From Proteus mirabilis ATCC 29906 (lineage in GTDB: Bacteria; Pseudomonadota; Gammaproteobacteria; Enterobacterales; Enterobacteriaceae), in contig NZ_GG668578.1 in assembly GCF_000160755.1 (NCBI RefSeq), positions 161,562 to 225,561 of the forward strand: a DNA stretch of 64,000 nucleotides. The letters run 5' to 3'. Under the pieces are notes generated by a model. It saw nothing but the letters and a program-made list of their open reading frames with translations, had not been told where the DNA came from and did not search any database. Positions 47,763 through 61,142 of the stretch are shown here, one piece after another. How positions within the stretch are numbered: the first letter of the stretch is position 1; every line of letters begins with the position of its first letter. Both the position numbers and the translations under genes were made by a program.

Positions 47763-49097
47763 ATGAAGACAAAAGTGATTTTGTTCTCTATATTGCTATT
47801 GGCGGGTTGCCAGCAATCTAAGAGCATAAAACCCGATTTGTCTGCGATAACACCCACATCTTTAGGGACTTCAACTTCTTACCAACCACAATATGATATA
47901 AAAACCAATTTGTGGGGTTATGTAGTAAGTGAATTAAAAATGGATATCCCTGACAATGAAAGGATTTCGCAGCAAGAAACTTATTTTTTAAATAATCCAA
48001 AACATATACAAACCGTTGCATTACGTGCAGAGCCTTATATGTATTGGATTATTGAGGAAATAGAAAAACGTAATCTACCGATGGAGCTTGCACTGGTTCC
48101 GGTGGTAGAAAGCGCGTTTAATCCTCATGTCACCTCTTCAGCTAAAGCGGCGGGCTTATGGCAATTTGTCCCTGTCACAGCTAATTATTATGGTCTAGCA
48201 CAAAATCAATGGTATGACGGTCGCCGTGATGTTGTCGCTTCTACTAATGCAGCCTTAGATTTGCTTGAGCGCCTTTACATTATGTTTGATAGCGACTGGC
48301 CTTTAGCATTAGCCGCTTACAATGCGGGCGAAGGTCGTGTTATGCAAGCGATAAAAGCTAATGAGAGCAAAAACCTACCTACCGATTACTGGTCACTTTC
48401 ATTACCCAAAGAGACCATGAATTATGTGCCTAAAATTCTCGCATTAAGTAAAGTTATCCGTGACAATGAAGCCGATATCACTTTCCCGAAAAGTAACTAT
48501 CGCGATAAATCATTAGCCGCAATTGATATTGGCGAACAGATAACATTAAGCAAAGTCGCTGAACTTAGCCAATTACCTATTACAACCGTAAAAGACTATA
48601 ACCCAGGCTATAAGCGCGGGATCACCGCACCAAATGGCCCTCATGTTATTTTGCTTCCTCGTAATAAACTTGCGCAGTTCCAAAATGCGTTTGCTGACGA
48701 AGCGATTTTAAAGACCATCCGTTTAGCGGTCGCTAAAGCCAATCAGTCGATTAAACAAGAAGGCATTTATAAAGTCCGCTCCGGTGATTCTTTTTATGCC
48801 ATTGCTCGACGTTATAATATGAGTGTAAAAGAGCTACAACGACTCAATGGATTAAGTGCAAAGAGTACCTTATTAGTTGGGCAAACATTAAAAATTCATA
48901 ATGCAGGTAGTGTGAACAATCGTCCAACAAGCAAACCAACCGGCGCTTCACCAAGTTACTATAAAGTTCGTCAAGGTGACTCTTATTACAGTATTGCTCG
49001 TCGTCACAATATTAATCTTAAGCAATTAATGAGCTGGAATGCTGATATCAAGATGTTAAAACCGGGAACGCAATTAACGCTTTACTTAAAAAAATAG
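47763..49097 (+). CDS. mltD: membrane-bound lytic murein transglycosylase D
   Basis: 444 residues. Lipoprotein signal with LLLAGC (Cys16). SLT domain with the catalytic Glu in PVVESAFNP (Glu116) and the family motif AAGLWQFVPVTANYYGL. Two LysM peptidoglycan-binding repeats follow near the C-terminus (YKVRSGDSFYAIARRYN and YKVRQGDSYYSIARRHN). It cleaves glycan strands with formation of 1,6-anhydro-muramic ends. Length is close to E. coli MltD. Follows gloB by 73 bases. Confidence 0.95.
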   Translation: MKTKVILFSILLLAGCQQSKSIKPDLSAITPTSLGTSTSYQPQYDIKTNLWGYVVSELKMDIPDNERISQQETYFLNNPKHIQTVALRAEPYMYWIIEEIEKRNLPMELALVPVVESAFNPHVTSSAKAAGLWQFVPVTANYYGLAQNQWYDGRRDVVASTNAALDLLERLYIMFDSDWPLALAAYNAGEGRVMQAIKANESKNLPTDYWSLSLPKETMNYVPKILALSKVIRDNEADITFPKSNYRDKSLAAIDIGEQITLSKVAELSQLPITTVKDYNPGYKRGITAPNGPHVILLPRNKLAQFQNAFADEAILKTIRLAVAKANQSIKQEGIYKVRSGDSFYAIARRYNMSVKELQRLNGLSAKSTLLVGQTLKIHNAGSVNNRPTSKPTGASPSYYKVRQGDSYYSIARRHNINLKQLMSWNADIKMLKPGTQLTLYLKK

Positions 49098-49113
49098 TTT
49101 TTAGCGCCTTGAT

Positions 49114-49162
49114 AAACAGTTAACGCCATCTAACTATCGAGCGGATAGTTAGATGGCTGTTT
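49114..49162. terminator. strong bidirectional terminator between mltD and the decarboxylase gene
   Basis: GCCATCTAACTATC (49125-49138) pairs perfectly with GATAGTTAGATGGC (49144-49157), loop GAGCG, and is extended by AAACAG/CTGTTT. Confidence 0.85.
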
Positions 49163-49185
49163 ACTTTATAACATTTTAATACCCA

Positions 49186-50823
49186 TCATTTATACTGATT
49201 AAGCAACGCAATAAATTCACTGATTGGCTCCGAATAGTCATGTTTATCCATATCAAGTTCAACAAGGCACAGTTTATCTTGATGCACTTTTAATAAAGGT
49301 AATACGGTTTCTAACGCTTCTAGACTATCCACTTTCACGCTATAAGCATCACAATTAAATAGCTCAGGTAACTGTGAGTAATTCCAGTTTTGGATATCAT
49401 TAAAGGTATCTTTAGGCCCGTAAAAGATCTTTTCAAATGCGTAACCTTGATTATTAACAATAAAAATAACGGGATTGAGTTTTAAGCGTAATAAAGTAGA
49501 AAGCTCTTGTGCAGTCATCTGAAATGCACCATCACCAATAACAACAAAGGCACGTCCTTGGTTTTCTAATGCAAGAGTAACACCTAATGCGGCGGGTAAA
49601 GTATAACCAATGGATGCCCAAATATTACTGACCACTAATTGACTGTTACCAGAAAATATATGATTAACAGCACATAAAAAAGCATTACCTGCTTCAGCAA
49701 GAATAACCGAATTATCATCAAGGACTTTATCTAACAGAAGAGGAATAGAATCTATTTTTATCAGTCCTTGCCAATCAGGCGGTACTATTTTTTGCGGTAG
49801 TAACGCTATGTTGTGGGGATAAATATAGTCAAGGGCTAATAAGGCGTTAGGCATATCGAGTAAAGAAACGCCATAAATCTTCTCTTCCTCTATTAAGCTA
49901 TAAGTATCATAAAATTGATAGCAATTTTGTGTGGGAACGTCGAAGGTAAATCCCGCTGTATTAACTTCATCCCAACTCACCCCAAGACTAATAATTAAAT
50001 CAGAATTTATAATATAATCTAAACCTTGTGGATTAGATAATTCACCAAATAATATTCCACCATACTGTTGACGCCCTTCATCAACAACCCCTTTACTTCC
50101 CCATACAGTAAAAAACGGCAGATTAGTTTTTTCTAATAAATTCTCAACTTGTTTTCTTAATTGGTAACGTGATACTTGTTCGCCAATAATAATACATGGT
50201 GATTTTGATTGCTTAATTTTATTTTCAAGAAGAGTAATAACTTTATTTAAATCGTCGGGATTACTTTGAGGTAATGTTAATTGTAATGGTAACTTTGGTT
50301 TATTAACTTTCATCACGCCGACATCCTCTGGTATTAATAAATAAACCGGATATCGATAACGCCACAATGTTTCTAATACTCTATCAATTTCTTCCGTCGC
50401 ATTGTGATATGTTAATACAGCCGTTGTTTTTGAAATATGACGATACATTTTTTCAAAGGCATCAAACCTACCCGTCGCTAAACAATGATGTAATGTTTTT
50501 CCTTTCTCTTGCTTTGACTGAGAAGGCGCACCAACAATATGAATAATGGGAACCTGCTCTGCAAATACGCCAGCAACACCATTTATCGCACTTAACTCCC
50601 CCACTCCATAGGTTGTACACAGAGCAGAAAAACCTTTGATCCGTGCGTATCCTTCACAAGCATATGATGCATTTAATTCATTACATGCGCCTACCCATTG
50701 AATATCTTTATCATTATCAACAACACCAATAAAAGGTAAATTATAATCGCCGGGAACACCAAAAATAGTTTTAATTTCTAACTCTTTTAATCTTACTAAT
50801 AAATAATCTAAAACTGTAATCAT
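49186..50823 (-). CDS. ipdC: indolepyruvate/phenylpyruvate-type 2-keto-acid decarboxylase
   Basis: 545-residue thiamine-diphosphate enzyme with the three-domain pyruvate decarboxylase layout. The N-terminal part includes the catalytic Glu in ACNELNASYACEGYAR (about residues 47-62) and the HH pair as LHHC near residue 113. The C-terminal ThDP/Mg motif runs from GDGAFQMT to NNQGYAFE. Enzymes of this group convert aromatic 2-keto acids or pyruvate to aldehydes. Proteus is known for making phenylpyruvate and indolepyruvate by amino-acid deamination, so an aromatic substrate is plausible. The symbol is by family similarity only. Confidence 0.72.
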   Translation of the reverse strand: MITVLDYLLVRLKELEIKTIFGVPGDYNLPFIGVVDNDKDIQWVGACNELNASYACEGYARIKGFSALCTTYGVGELSAINGVAGVFAEQVPIIHIVGAPSQSKQEKGKTLHHCLATGRFDAFEKMYRHISKTTAVLTYHNATEEIDRVLETLWRYRYPVYLLIPEDVGVMKVNKPKLPLQLTLPQSNPDDLNKVITLLENKIKQSKSPCIIIGEQVSRYQLRKQVENLLEKTNLPFFTVWGSKGVVDEGRQQYGGILFGELSNPQGLDYIINSDLIISLGVSWDEVNTAGFTFDVPTQNCYQFYDTYSLIEEEKIYGVSLLDMPNALLALDYIYPHNIALLPQKIVPPDWQGLIKIDSIPLLLDKVLDDNSVILAEAGNAFLCAVNHIFSGNSQLVVSNIWASIGYTLPAALGVTLALENQGRAFVVIGDGAFQMTAQELSTLLRLKLNPVIFIVNNQGYAFEKIFYGPKDTFNDIQNWNYSQLPELFNCDAYSVKVDSLEALETVLPLLKVHQDKLCLVELDMDKHDYSEPISEFIALLNQYK

Positions 50824-50954
50824 ACCCTGTACCTACTATTTTTATTAGAATAAAGAATGAAATTAAAGTATAGGTACAATTTGTTTTTTTTCTAATTTAA
50901 TAAAATTAAAAAAATTAGAATAATTAAAATAAAAAAACTAATTTAATTAAAATA

Positions 50955-50988
50955 AAAAAGGTACCTATTTTTATAGATACCTTTTATT
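50955..50988 (-). terminator. terminator of the DASS transporter gene
   Basis: On the minus strand AAAAGGTATCTAT pairs with ATAGGTACCTTTT (one mismatch) followed by TTTATTTT. Confidence 0.75.
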
Positions 50989-51007
50989 TATTAATTAGTA
51001 ATTGTAA

Positions 51008-52390
51008 TTATAACCAGAAGAACCAAGCAAAGAGAGAGATAACTAAGATACACACAAGGTTAAGTACCCCACCTACACGTACCATCTCTGTCTGTTTAAT
51101 ATATCCGGAGCCAAATACAATCGCATTGGGTGGCGTTGCCACTGGTAACATAAAGGCACATGATGCACCGATACCAATAATCATCGTTAACGCCATAACA
51201 GGCATACCTAAAGCTTGTGCCACCGTTGCAAAGATAGGAACAAGTAACGCAGCGCTGGCGGTATTACTGGTGAATTCAGTTAAAACAATAATAAAGGTTG
51301 TTACAGCAAGAATAATGACAAACCAATGGCTGTTACCAAAAGTATCTTTCATAAAATCAGCCATAACCAAACTTGCACCAGAAGATTGTAAAATTGCGCT
51401 CAGTGTTAAACCACCACCAAACAGCATTAATACGCCCCACTCTGTATTTTCCTGAATTTGGCTCCAACTTGCTACACCCGTCACCCCGATAACAATAGCG
51501 GCACTGACTGCAATGACGGTATCTAAATCTTTCACACCACCGAAAGCGCTACTGATAAAGGAGCTAAAGATCCAGCAAAATACCGTTACTAAGAAGATAA
51601 TCATGGTAATAACACGTTTGTTATTCCACTCTAACACTTCTAATTTCAGATCAAACTTATGTTTTAGGTTAGGACGTAGCATCAGATACATCACAATAAA
51701 CATGATAGGCAATAGCACTAACATGATTGGAACACCGTACTTCATCCAAGTAATAAAATCTAAATTTAGTTGAGCAGCAGCAATTGCATTTGGCGGGCTA
51801 CCCACCAACGTACCTAAACCACCGATACTGGCACTATAAGCAACACCTAATAGTACGAAGACGAAAGTATTACGTTCTGAACGAATATCTAAGTTAGATA
51901 AAATGCCTAACACTAACGGTAACATCATTGCCGCAGTTGCCGTGTTACTGATCCACATTGAGAGTAATGCCGTTACCCCAAAAAGTAACAAGACAGCAAT
52001 GGAGAGCTTGCCTTTAGCAATCATCAATAAGCGGTTAGCGATTAAGCGATCTAATCCTTGAATATGAAGCGCTGTTGCTAATGCAAATCCTCCGAAGAAT
52101 AAGAAAATAATCGGATTAGCAAAAGATTTTAGCGATTCATTGGTGTTCATTAACCCGAGCACTACCGCAAGGATTGGAATAAACAACGCTGTAATAGTTA
52201 CGTGAATAGCTTCTGTCAGCCATAACACACCCACAAACACCATTAACGCTAAACCTGCATTAGCTTTTGGATCGTAGGGTAAAAATTCTAGCAATAACAG
52301 CAGTAGTACAACGTCGATTGCTAAAATAATTAACCCTCGTTTGTTTATCGGGCTTGATTTCGCCGATGGGGCTAAATTGGACGCATCCAT
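51008..52390 (-). CDS. DASS-family (SLC13) anion/dicarboxylate transporter
   Basis: 460 residues from the ATG at 52390 (an ATG 15 bases upstream is less likely). About 11-12 membrane segments with the two family signatures SNTATAAMMLP (about residue 147) and SNTASAALLVP (about 379). These form the sodium and carboxylate sites, each facing a Gly-rich helix hairpin. The family moves succinate, malate, tartrate, citrate or sulfate with sodium or by exchange; the substrate cannot be told from sequence. Single gene with its own terminator and an inverted repeat in its promoter region. Confidence 0.82.
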   Translation of the reverse strand: MDASNLAPSAKSSPINKRGLIILAIDVVLLLLLLEFLPYDPKANAGLALMVFVGVLWLTEAIHVTITALFIPILAVVLGLMNTNESLKSFANPIIFLFFGGFALATALHIQGLDRLIANRLLMIAKGKLSIAVLLLFGVTALLSMWISNTATAAMMLPLVLGILSNLDIRSERNTFVFVLLGVAYSASIGGLGTLVGSPPNAIAAAQLNLDFITWMKYGVPIMLVLLPIMFIVMYLMLRPNLKHKFDLKLEVLEWNNKRVITMIIFLVTVFCWIFSSFISSAFGGVKDLDTVIAVSAAIVIGVTGVASWSQIQENTEWGVLMLFGGGLTLSAILQSSGASLVMADFMKDTFGNSHWFVIILAVTTFIIVLTEFTSNTASAALLVPIFATVAQALGMPVMALTMIIGIGASCAFMLPVATPPNAIVFGSGYIKQTEMVRVGGVLNLVCILVISLFAWFFWL

Positions 52391-52462
52391 GATAATACTC
52401 CACATTAGCTGACGTGAACATTAAGTTCACTAAGCCATAATTGTTAACGAAATAGGTTATAT

Positions 52463-52484
52463 GTGAAATATAAAAACATTTCAC
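52463..52484. promoter_or_regulatory. inverted repeat upstream of the DASS transporter gene
   Basis: GTGAAAT (52463-52469) and ATTTCAC (52478-52484) are perfect inverted arms separated by 8 bases, about 75-95 bases ahead of the transporter start. It could be an operator for an unknown dimeric regulator. The spacing is wrong for a CRP site. Confidence 0.35.
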
Positions 52485-52644
52485 TCCATTGAAAATGTGC
52501 AAAAGTTATAATTGGGATCTGATCCACGAGAATTAACCGATTTATTAATAAAAGAGTAAAAATTGAACACTATTTTCTCTTACGCATCACACTTTTTATT
52601 CCATTGTTCTAGTGTAAATATCCTACTTTCCCTATCTAGCGCCA

Positions 52645-52679
52645 AAAAAAATGGGTGAACAATACATTCACCCATTTAA
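52645..52679 (-). terminator. eno terminator
   Basis: AAATGGGTGAA pairs with TTCACCCATTT around CAATACA; on the minus strand it is followed by eight T. It lies 30 bases after the eno stop codon. Confidence 0.92.
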
Positions 52680-52710
52680 AATTAATAAATCTTTCTAATC
52701 GAAATTACGA

Positions 52711-56225
<3,515 letters not shown>

Positions 56226-57023
56226 TCACTCAATTTCTTTTTCCTTCGCTTTTTGCCAACTGATCTCCATCTCTTCTAATGAAGCATTTTCTATGTTTAT
56301 ACCCTGCTCTGTGAGCATTTTTTCAACAAACCTAAACCGTTGCTCAAATTTACGACAAGCTCGATTAAGTGCCTGCTCTGGCTTCTGTTTTAAATGGCGC
56401 GATAAATTAACCACAGAAAAAAGCAAATCCCCCAACTCATCCTCAATACGTTGATCATCTCTAGGGGCTTTTTTCACCTCTGCCATCACTTCATCTATTT
56501 CTTCATACACTTTATCTAATACAGGAGAAAGCTCGTGCCAATCAAAGCCAACGGAGGCACAGCGCTTTTGTATTTTCTCTGCTTTCATCAGTGCCGGTAA
56601 AGTAGCAGGAATATCATCAAGTAATGAATATTGTGCTTTCGCTTCACGCTCTTGAGCCTTGATTTTTTCCCAACGATGCTTTTCAGTCGCTAAATTATTT
56701 TCATTTTCTGTAGCAAAAATATGTGGATGACGACGTTCTAATTTATTGCTGATAGCTTCGCAGACATCATTAAAATCAAATAATTGCTGTTCTTGCGCCA
56801 TTCTGGCATAAAAAACGACCTGATAGAGTAAGTCCCCTAACTCCTCTTTAAGTGCGCTAAAATCTTTGCGGGCAATAGCATCCAGTACTTCATAGGTTTC
56901 TTCTAATGTATAGGGGGCTATGGTGTCAAAGGTTTGTACCCTATCCCACTCACAGCCTGTTTGAGGATCACGTAATTGCGCCATAATGGCTAATAAACGT
57001 AAAATTTCACGGTTTTCTGACAT
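56226..57023 (-). CDS. mazG: nucleoside triphosphate pyrophosphohydrolase
   Basis: 265 residues from the ATG at 57023 (MSENREILRLL), matching E. coli MazG length; the upstream ATG at 57089 is not likely. Two MazG domains are visible, with the metal-binding EExxE-type segments YTLEETYEVLDAI...KEELGDLLYQVV and VYEEIDEVMAEV...EDELGDLLFSVV. It hydrolyses NTPs to NMP and pyrophosphate and is thought to lower ppGpp-linked stress effects. It follows relA by 110 bases, as in other enterobacteria but without mazEF between them. Confidence 0.95.
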   Translation of the reverse strand: MSENREILRLLAIMAQLRDPQTGCEWDRVQTFDTIAPYTLEETYEVLDAIARKDFSALKEELGDLLYQVVFYARMAQEQQLFDFNDVCEAISNKLERRHPHIFATENENNLATEKHRWEKIKAQEREAKAQYSLLDDIPATLPALMKAEKIQKRCASVGFDWHELSPVLDKVYEEIDEVMAEVKKAPRDDQRIEDELGDLLFSVVNLSRHLKQKPEQALNRACRKFEQRFRFVEKMLTEQGINIENASLEEMEISWQKAKEKEIE

Positions 57024-57133
57024 TATCTGGCCTTGTATATAAAAGTGATCGTTATGTCGAGTTAACAAAATTTCGTAAAAAAATGCCAAGACACATTGTG
57101 CTTGGCATTTTATCCGTTAAGGTGACCAATGTC

Positions 57134-59374
57134 TTAATGAGAAAAGCGTTTGGCTTCTATGACATCAGGTAATTGATTGAGTTTCGCTAAAATACGCCCT
57201 AATACTTGGAGATTATAAATCTCAATATTCATATCAATGGTCGCTATTTGTTGCTTCACATCACTGCGGCTACTAACTCCCAGCACATTCACTTTTTCAT
57301 TAGCTAAAATAGTGGTGATATCGCGTAATAAACCACTGCGATCATTAGCCACAACCCGCACCACTAATGAATAACCACTTGAGTAATTCTCACCCCACAC
57401 CGCATCGACAATACGCTCTGGTGCGTGAGAAAGTAACTCAGCTAATTGATCACAATCTGCACGGTGAATTGAAATACCACGTCCTTTGGTAATAAATCCA
57501 ACGATATTATCGCCAGGAATAGGTTGGCAACAACGTGCGATATGATGCATTAAGTTCCCGACACCCTCGACCACAATACTGCCACCACCTGACGTGGTTG
57601 TTTTTGGTGTAGCCGTTTTATTTTCTAATGAGCGTAACGCCTCTTTGTCTTCATCTTCCGCTGTGGCTTTATTCAGCTTACTTTGTAAGAAATTGACTAA
57701 TTGATTGATACGGATATCACCAACGCCTATACCTGCCAGCACTTCATCAAGACTATGGACGTTATAACGAGCAATCAGCAGTTTTTCTGCTTCTTTCATA
57801 TTAATATCAAGCGGCGCTAATTCATTATCTAAGATTTGGCGGCCTGCAATAATATTTTTATCGCGATCTTGTTTACGGAACCAGTTGTGGATCTTTGCTC
57901 TACCACGACTGGTTGTCACATAACCAAGATTAGGATTTAGCCAATCTCGGCTTGGATTAGGGTGTTTTTGAGTAATAATTTCAATTTGATCGCCCATTTG
58001 TAGCTGATAGCTAAATGGAACGATGCGCCCGCCGATTTTAGCACCAATACAGCGATGACCAACATCACTATGAATATGATAAGCAAAATCTAATGGTGTC
58101 GAGCCTGCAGGTAAATCAATCACATCCCCTTTTGGCGTAAAGACATAGACGCGATCATCAAATACTTGGCTACGTACTTCATCTAGCATTTCACCAGAAT
58201 CAGCCATCTCTTCTTGCCATGCAATTAATTTACGTAACCACGCAATACGATTTTCATAACTTCCCGTCCCGCCTTTGGTTGTTGCACCAGTAGCACCTTC
58301 TTTATATTTCCAATGCGCTGCAACACCTAATTCAGCATCTTCATGCATCTGACGAGTACGTATTTGGATCTCAACGGTTTTACCTTCAGGGCCAAGTACT
58401 ACCGTATGAATAGATTGGTAACCATTTGGTTTTGGATTGGCAACATAATCATCAAATTCATCGGGTAAATGACGAAAATGAGTATGTACAATACCTAAAG
58501 CGGCATAACAATCTTGTAGGCGTTCGACAACAATACGTACCGCACGAACATCAAATAGCTCATCAAAGGCGAGATTTTTTTTCTTCATTTTTCGCCAAAT
58601 ACTATAGATGTGCTTGGGACGTCCGTAGATATCGACTTCAATATTCTCTTGCTGCATATAACCACGCACCGTACTGACGAAATTATCAATATACTGTTCG
58701 CGATCAATACGGCGTTCATGCAGTAAATTTGCAATTTGCTTATATTCATCAGGATGAAGATAACGGAAACAGAAATCTTCAAGCTCCCATTTTAATTGTC
58801 CAATCCCCAATCGATTGGCTAATGGTGCATAGATATTAAAACACTCTTTTGCCGCTAAGACTCGTTCATCCTCAGTGGCATCTTTCACTTCACGTAAATG
58901 GGCAATCCGCTCTGCGAGTTTAATAACTACACAACGAAAATCTTCTACCATAGACAATAACATACGGCGTACATTATCGACTTGTACTGAGCTAGTTTCG
59001 TTGGTATGTGTCGCTTTAAGCTGGCGAATAGCATCCATCTCCATTACGCCACGCACTAAATTCCATATCGCCTCACCAAAATGTTCAGTGATAACTTCCT
59101 GGTTAATAAGATCTTCTTCAGCAAGTGGGAAGAGAAGTGCTGCCCTCATGCTATCTTTATCCATACTGAGTGTCGAAAGAAGTTCAACCATCTCAACACC
59201 GCGCCATAGCAACAGTTGCGCATCTTCACGGCCCAGAACAGTACGATGACAGTATTCCCAGGTTTGCATGATTTCACTCCCCGCATTCGCATGAGTTAAA
59301 TTCAAGCTATTAACCCATTTATCAACGGCAAACTCCCCTGCAGGTGTTAAGTGAGCACTTCTAACTGCAACCAT
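57134..59374 (-). CDS. relA: GTP pyrophosphokinase RelA, (p)ppGpp synthetase I
   Basis: 746 residues, usual length. Ribosome-associated alarmone synthetase of the stringent response. Order: degenerate HD hydrolase domain (about 1-200, HD motif lost), synthetase domain (about 220-380) containing YGRPKHIYSIWRKM and LPDEFDDYVANPKPNGYQS, TGS domain (about 405-465), zinc-finger region (CCQPIPGD) and C-terminal ACT. The EFDD sequence is the EXDD form typical of monofunctional RelA rather than the RXKD of bifunctional SpoT. It lies between rlmD and mazG, the conserved order. Confidence 0.97.
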   Translation of the reverse strand: MVAVRSAHLTPAGEFAVDKWVNSLNLTHANAGSEIMQTWEYCHRTVLGREDAQLLLWRGVEMVELLSTLSMDKDSMRAALLFPLAEEDLINQEVITEHFGEAIWNLVRGVMEMDAIRQLKATHTNETSSVQVDNVRRMLLSMVEDFRCVVIKLAERIAHLREVKDATEDERVLAAKECFNIYAPLANRLGIGQLKWELEDFCFRYLHPDEYKQIANLLHERRIDREQYIDNFVSTVRGYMQQENIEVDIYGRPKHIYSIWRKMKKKNLAFDELFDVRAVRIVVERLQDCYAALGIVHTHFRHLPDEFDDYVANPKPNGYQSIHTVVLGPEGKTVEIQIRTRQMHEDAELGVAAHWKYKEGATGATTKGGTGSYENRIAWLRKLIAWQEEMADSGEMLDEVRSQVFDDRVYVFTPKGDVIDLPAGSTPLDFAYHIHSDVGHRCIGAKIGGRIVPFSYQLQMGDQIEIITQKHPNPSRDWLNPNLGYVTTSRGRAKIHNWFRKQDRDKNIIAGRQILDNELAPLDINMKEAEKLLIARYNVHSLDEVLAGIGVGDIRINQLVNFLQSKLNKATAEDEDKEALRSLENKTATPKTTTSGGGSIVVEGVGNLMHHIARCCQPIPGDNIVGFITKGRGISIHRADCDQLAELLSHAPERIVDAVWGENYSSGYSLVVRVVANDRSGLLRDITTILANEKVNVLGVSSRSDVKQQIATIDMNIEIYNLQVLGRILAKLNQLPDVIEAKRFSH

Positions 59375-59429
59375 ATTCTCTCCCTACTCGATATAAATCT
59401 TATCTGCGACTTATTGAGTGGCTATCTGT

Positions 59430-60755
59430 TTATTTGCGAATAAACAATGCCATTGATTCCAGATGCCCTGTTTGTGGAAACATATCCAACATTCTTAACT
59501 GGGTTAGCTGATATCCGGAATCTAATAATATCTTACTATCTCTGGCTAACGTGGTCGGATTACAGGAAACATACACAATTTTTTCTGCGGATAACGTCAC
59601 AATATGTGACATCACTTGTGCAGCTCCCGCTCTTGCGGGATCTAGCAGAACTTTATTAAATCCTTCCTGTGCCCAAGGCATAGCAGAAAAATCGGCGGAT
59701 AAATCAGCATGCCAAAACTGAACATTATCTAATTGATTAAGTTCAGCATTTTTTTTCGCCATTGCCACCAGTGCAGGAACACCTTCGACACCAACGACTT
59801 TATCAACACGCTTTGCCATAGGTAATGTGAAGTTACCCATGCCACAAAACAAGTCTAGTACGCGATCGTTTGGCGATAAATCGAGCCATGCTATCGCTTG
59901 AGCAACCATCTTATGATTTATTTCATCATTAACTTGAATAAAATCCGTTGGTGCAAAGTGTAATTTTAGACCCTCTATCTGATAGAAGGGTTCCTTCTCA
60001 ATCGTTGTTAATTGTGCGATCTCACCATTATCACCCGCCAGATATATCATCACTTGAGCGTGATGAGAAAAATCATCTAACAATTGCTTATCACCCTCAG
60101 ATAGCGGTGATAAATGACGCAAAATCACTAATGGCCCATTATCTGCTAACACTAATTCCACATGACCTAAATCACGCACGACAGAGAGTTGCTTTAAACA
60201 CTGCCACAGTGGCAATAACAGTACATTAAGTTGTGGTTTTAATACTGGGCATTGGGTGACCATCACTAAGTCATTAGAGAGTGCTTGGCGAAATCCCATT
60301 ACCAAACCCTTTTTAGGGTGATAACGTAACCCTAATCTTGCTCGGCGCCGATAGCCATACTCCGCACCGGCAATAACAGGCTGTGCTGAAATGACCACAT
60401 TAGTTTCACGTTTAATAAGATGTGATAAAACCTCAGCTTTAGTGGTACGTTGCCAATCAATAGGCACATGTTGTTGCTGGCACCCACCACAATGTTGATA
60501 GTACTGACAGGGTGGTGTCACTCTTTCTGGGTTTGTGGTTAACCGTGTGATCACTTCTCCCTTGGCAAACTGGCGTTTTTCTTCGGTCAAACGAATGCGT
60601 GCAGTTTCTTGTGGAAGTAATCCTTTAACAAAAATGGTTTTGCCCTCAGCATGAGCAATACCTTGACCGTTAGCATCCAATGCATTAGCGGTTACCGCCA
60701 AGTTTTTTACCTGTTTTTTAGCAGGACGTTTTTTAGGGGAATAAAACTGCACCAT
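59430..60755 (-). CDS. rlmD: 23S rRNA (uracil(1939)-C(5))-methyltransferase RlmD
   Basis: 441 residues. N-terminal TRAM domain (about 15-75), iron-sulfur cluster cysteines in [15 protein letters not shown] plus a later QCPVL, and a SAM domain with [14 protein letters not shown] and LDPARAGA. The catalytic Cys is in [11 protein letters not shown]. It methylates U1939 of 23S rRNA. It precedes relA by 55 bases on the same strand, so co-transcription is likely. The N-terminus [11 protein letters not shown] matches the known enzyme. Confidence 0.96.
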
Positions 60756-61142
60756 AGTATTAAATTTTATGAATCTATTGCGGATTAACTCTAAAACAGC
60801 CTAGTTTGACATTTTCACTCCGCAAACAGAATTAAGTGTTTACTAGACCATTTAGAATAAGATATGAGGAGAGTATACCATCGAACAAGTTATTTACTTA
60901 ACTGATATAAGCAATATTTTTATGAAATCGAAAAATATTTTTATGCTAACAAGTAGAAGTACTCTTTTATATAGATTTAATATTATTCTATAACTAAAAA
61001 CTATTATATATAACGTTTACATTGAATATATTTACAATTAATAACAAATATTTTCTGTTATTTTAATAACGCGTAACTATCTCTAAGAAAAATCTAAAAA
61101 TTATCATTAATCAATATGATAGATATTTCAATCGATTACACA
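60756..61142. promoter_or_regulatory. 387-bp gap between dgt and rlmD
   Basis: AT-rich, no gene. It must hold the rlmD-relA-mazG promoter near 60760-60880. The dgt gene ends at 61143 with no clear terminator hairpin seen. Confidence 0.45.

Noticed and set aside
52462-52485. CRP site upstream of the DASS gene (TGTGA...TCAC)
   Set aside because: The half-sites are 14 bases apart rather than 6, so it does not fit the CRP consensus.
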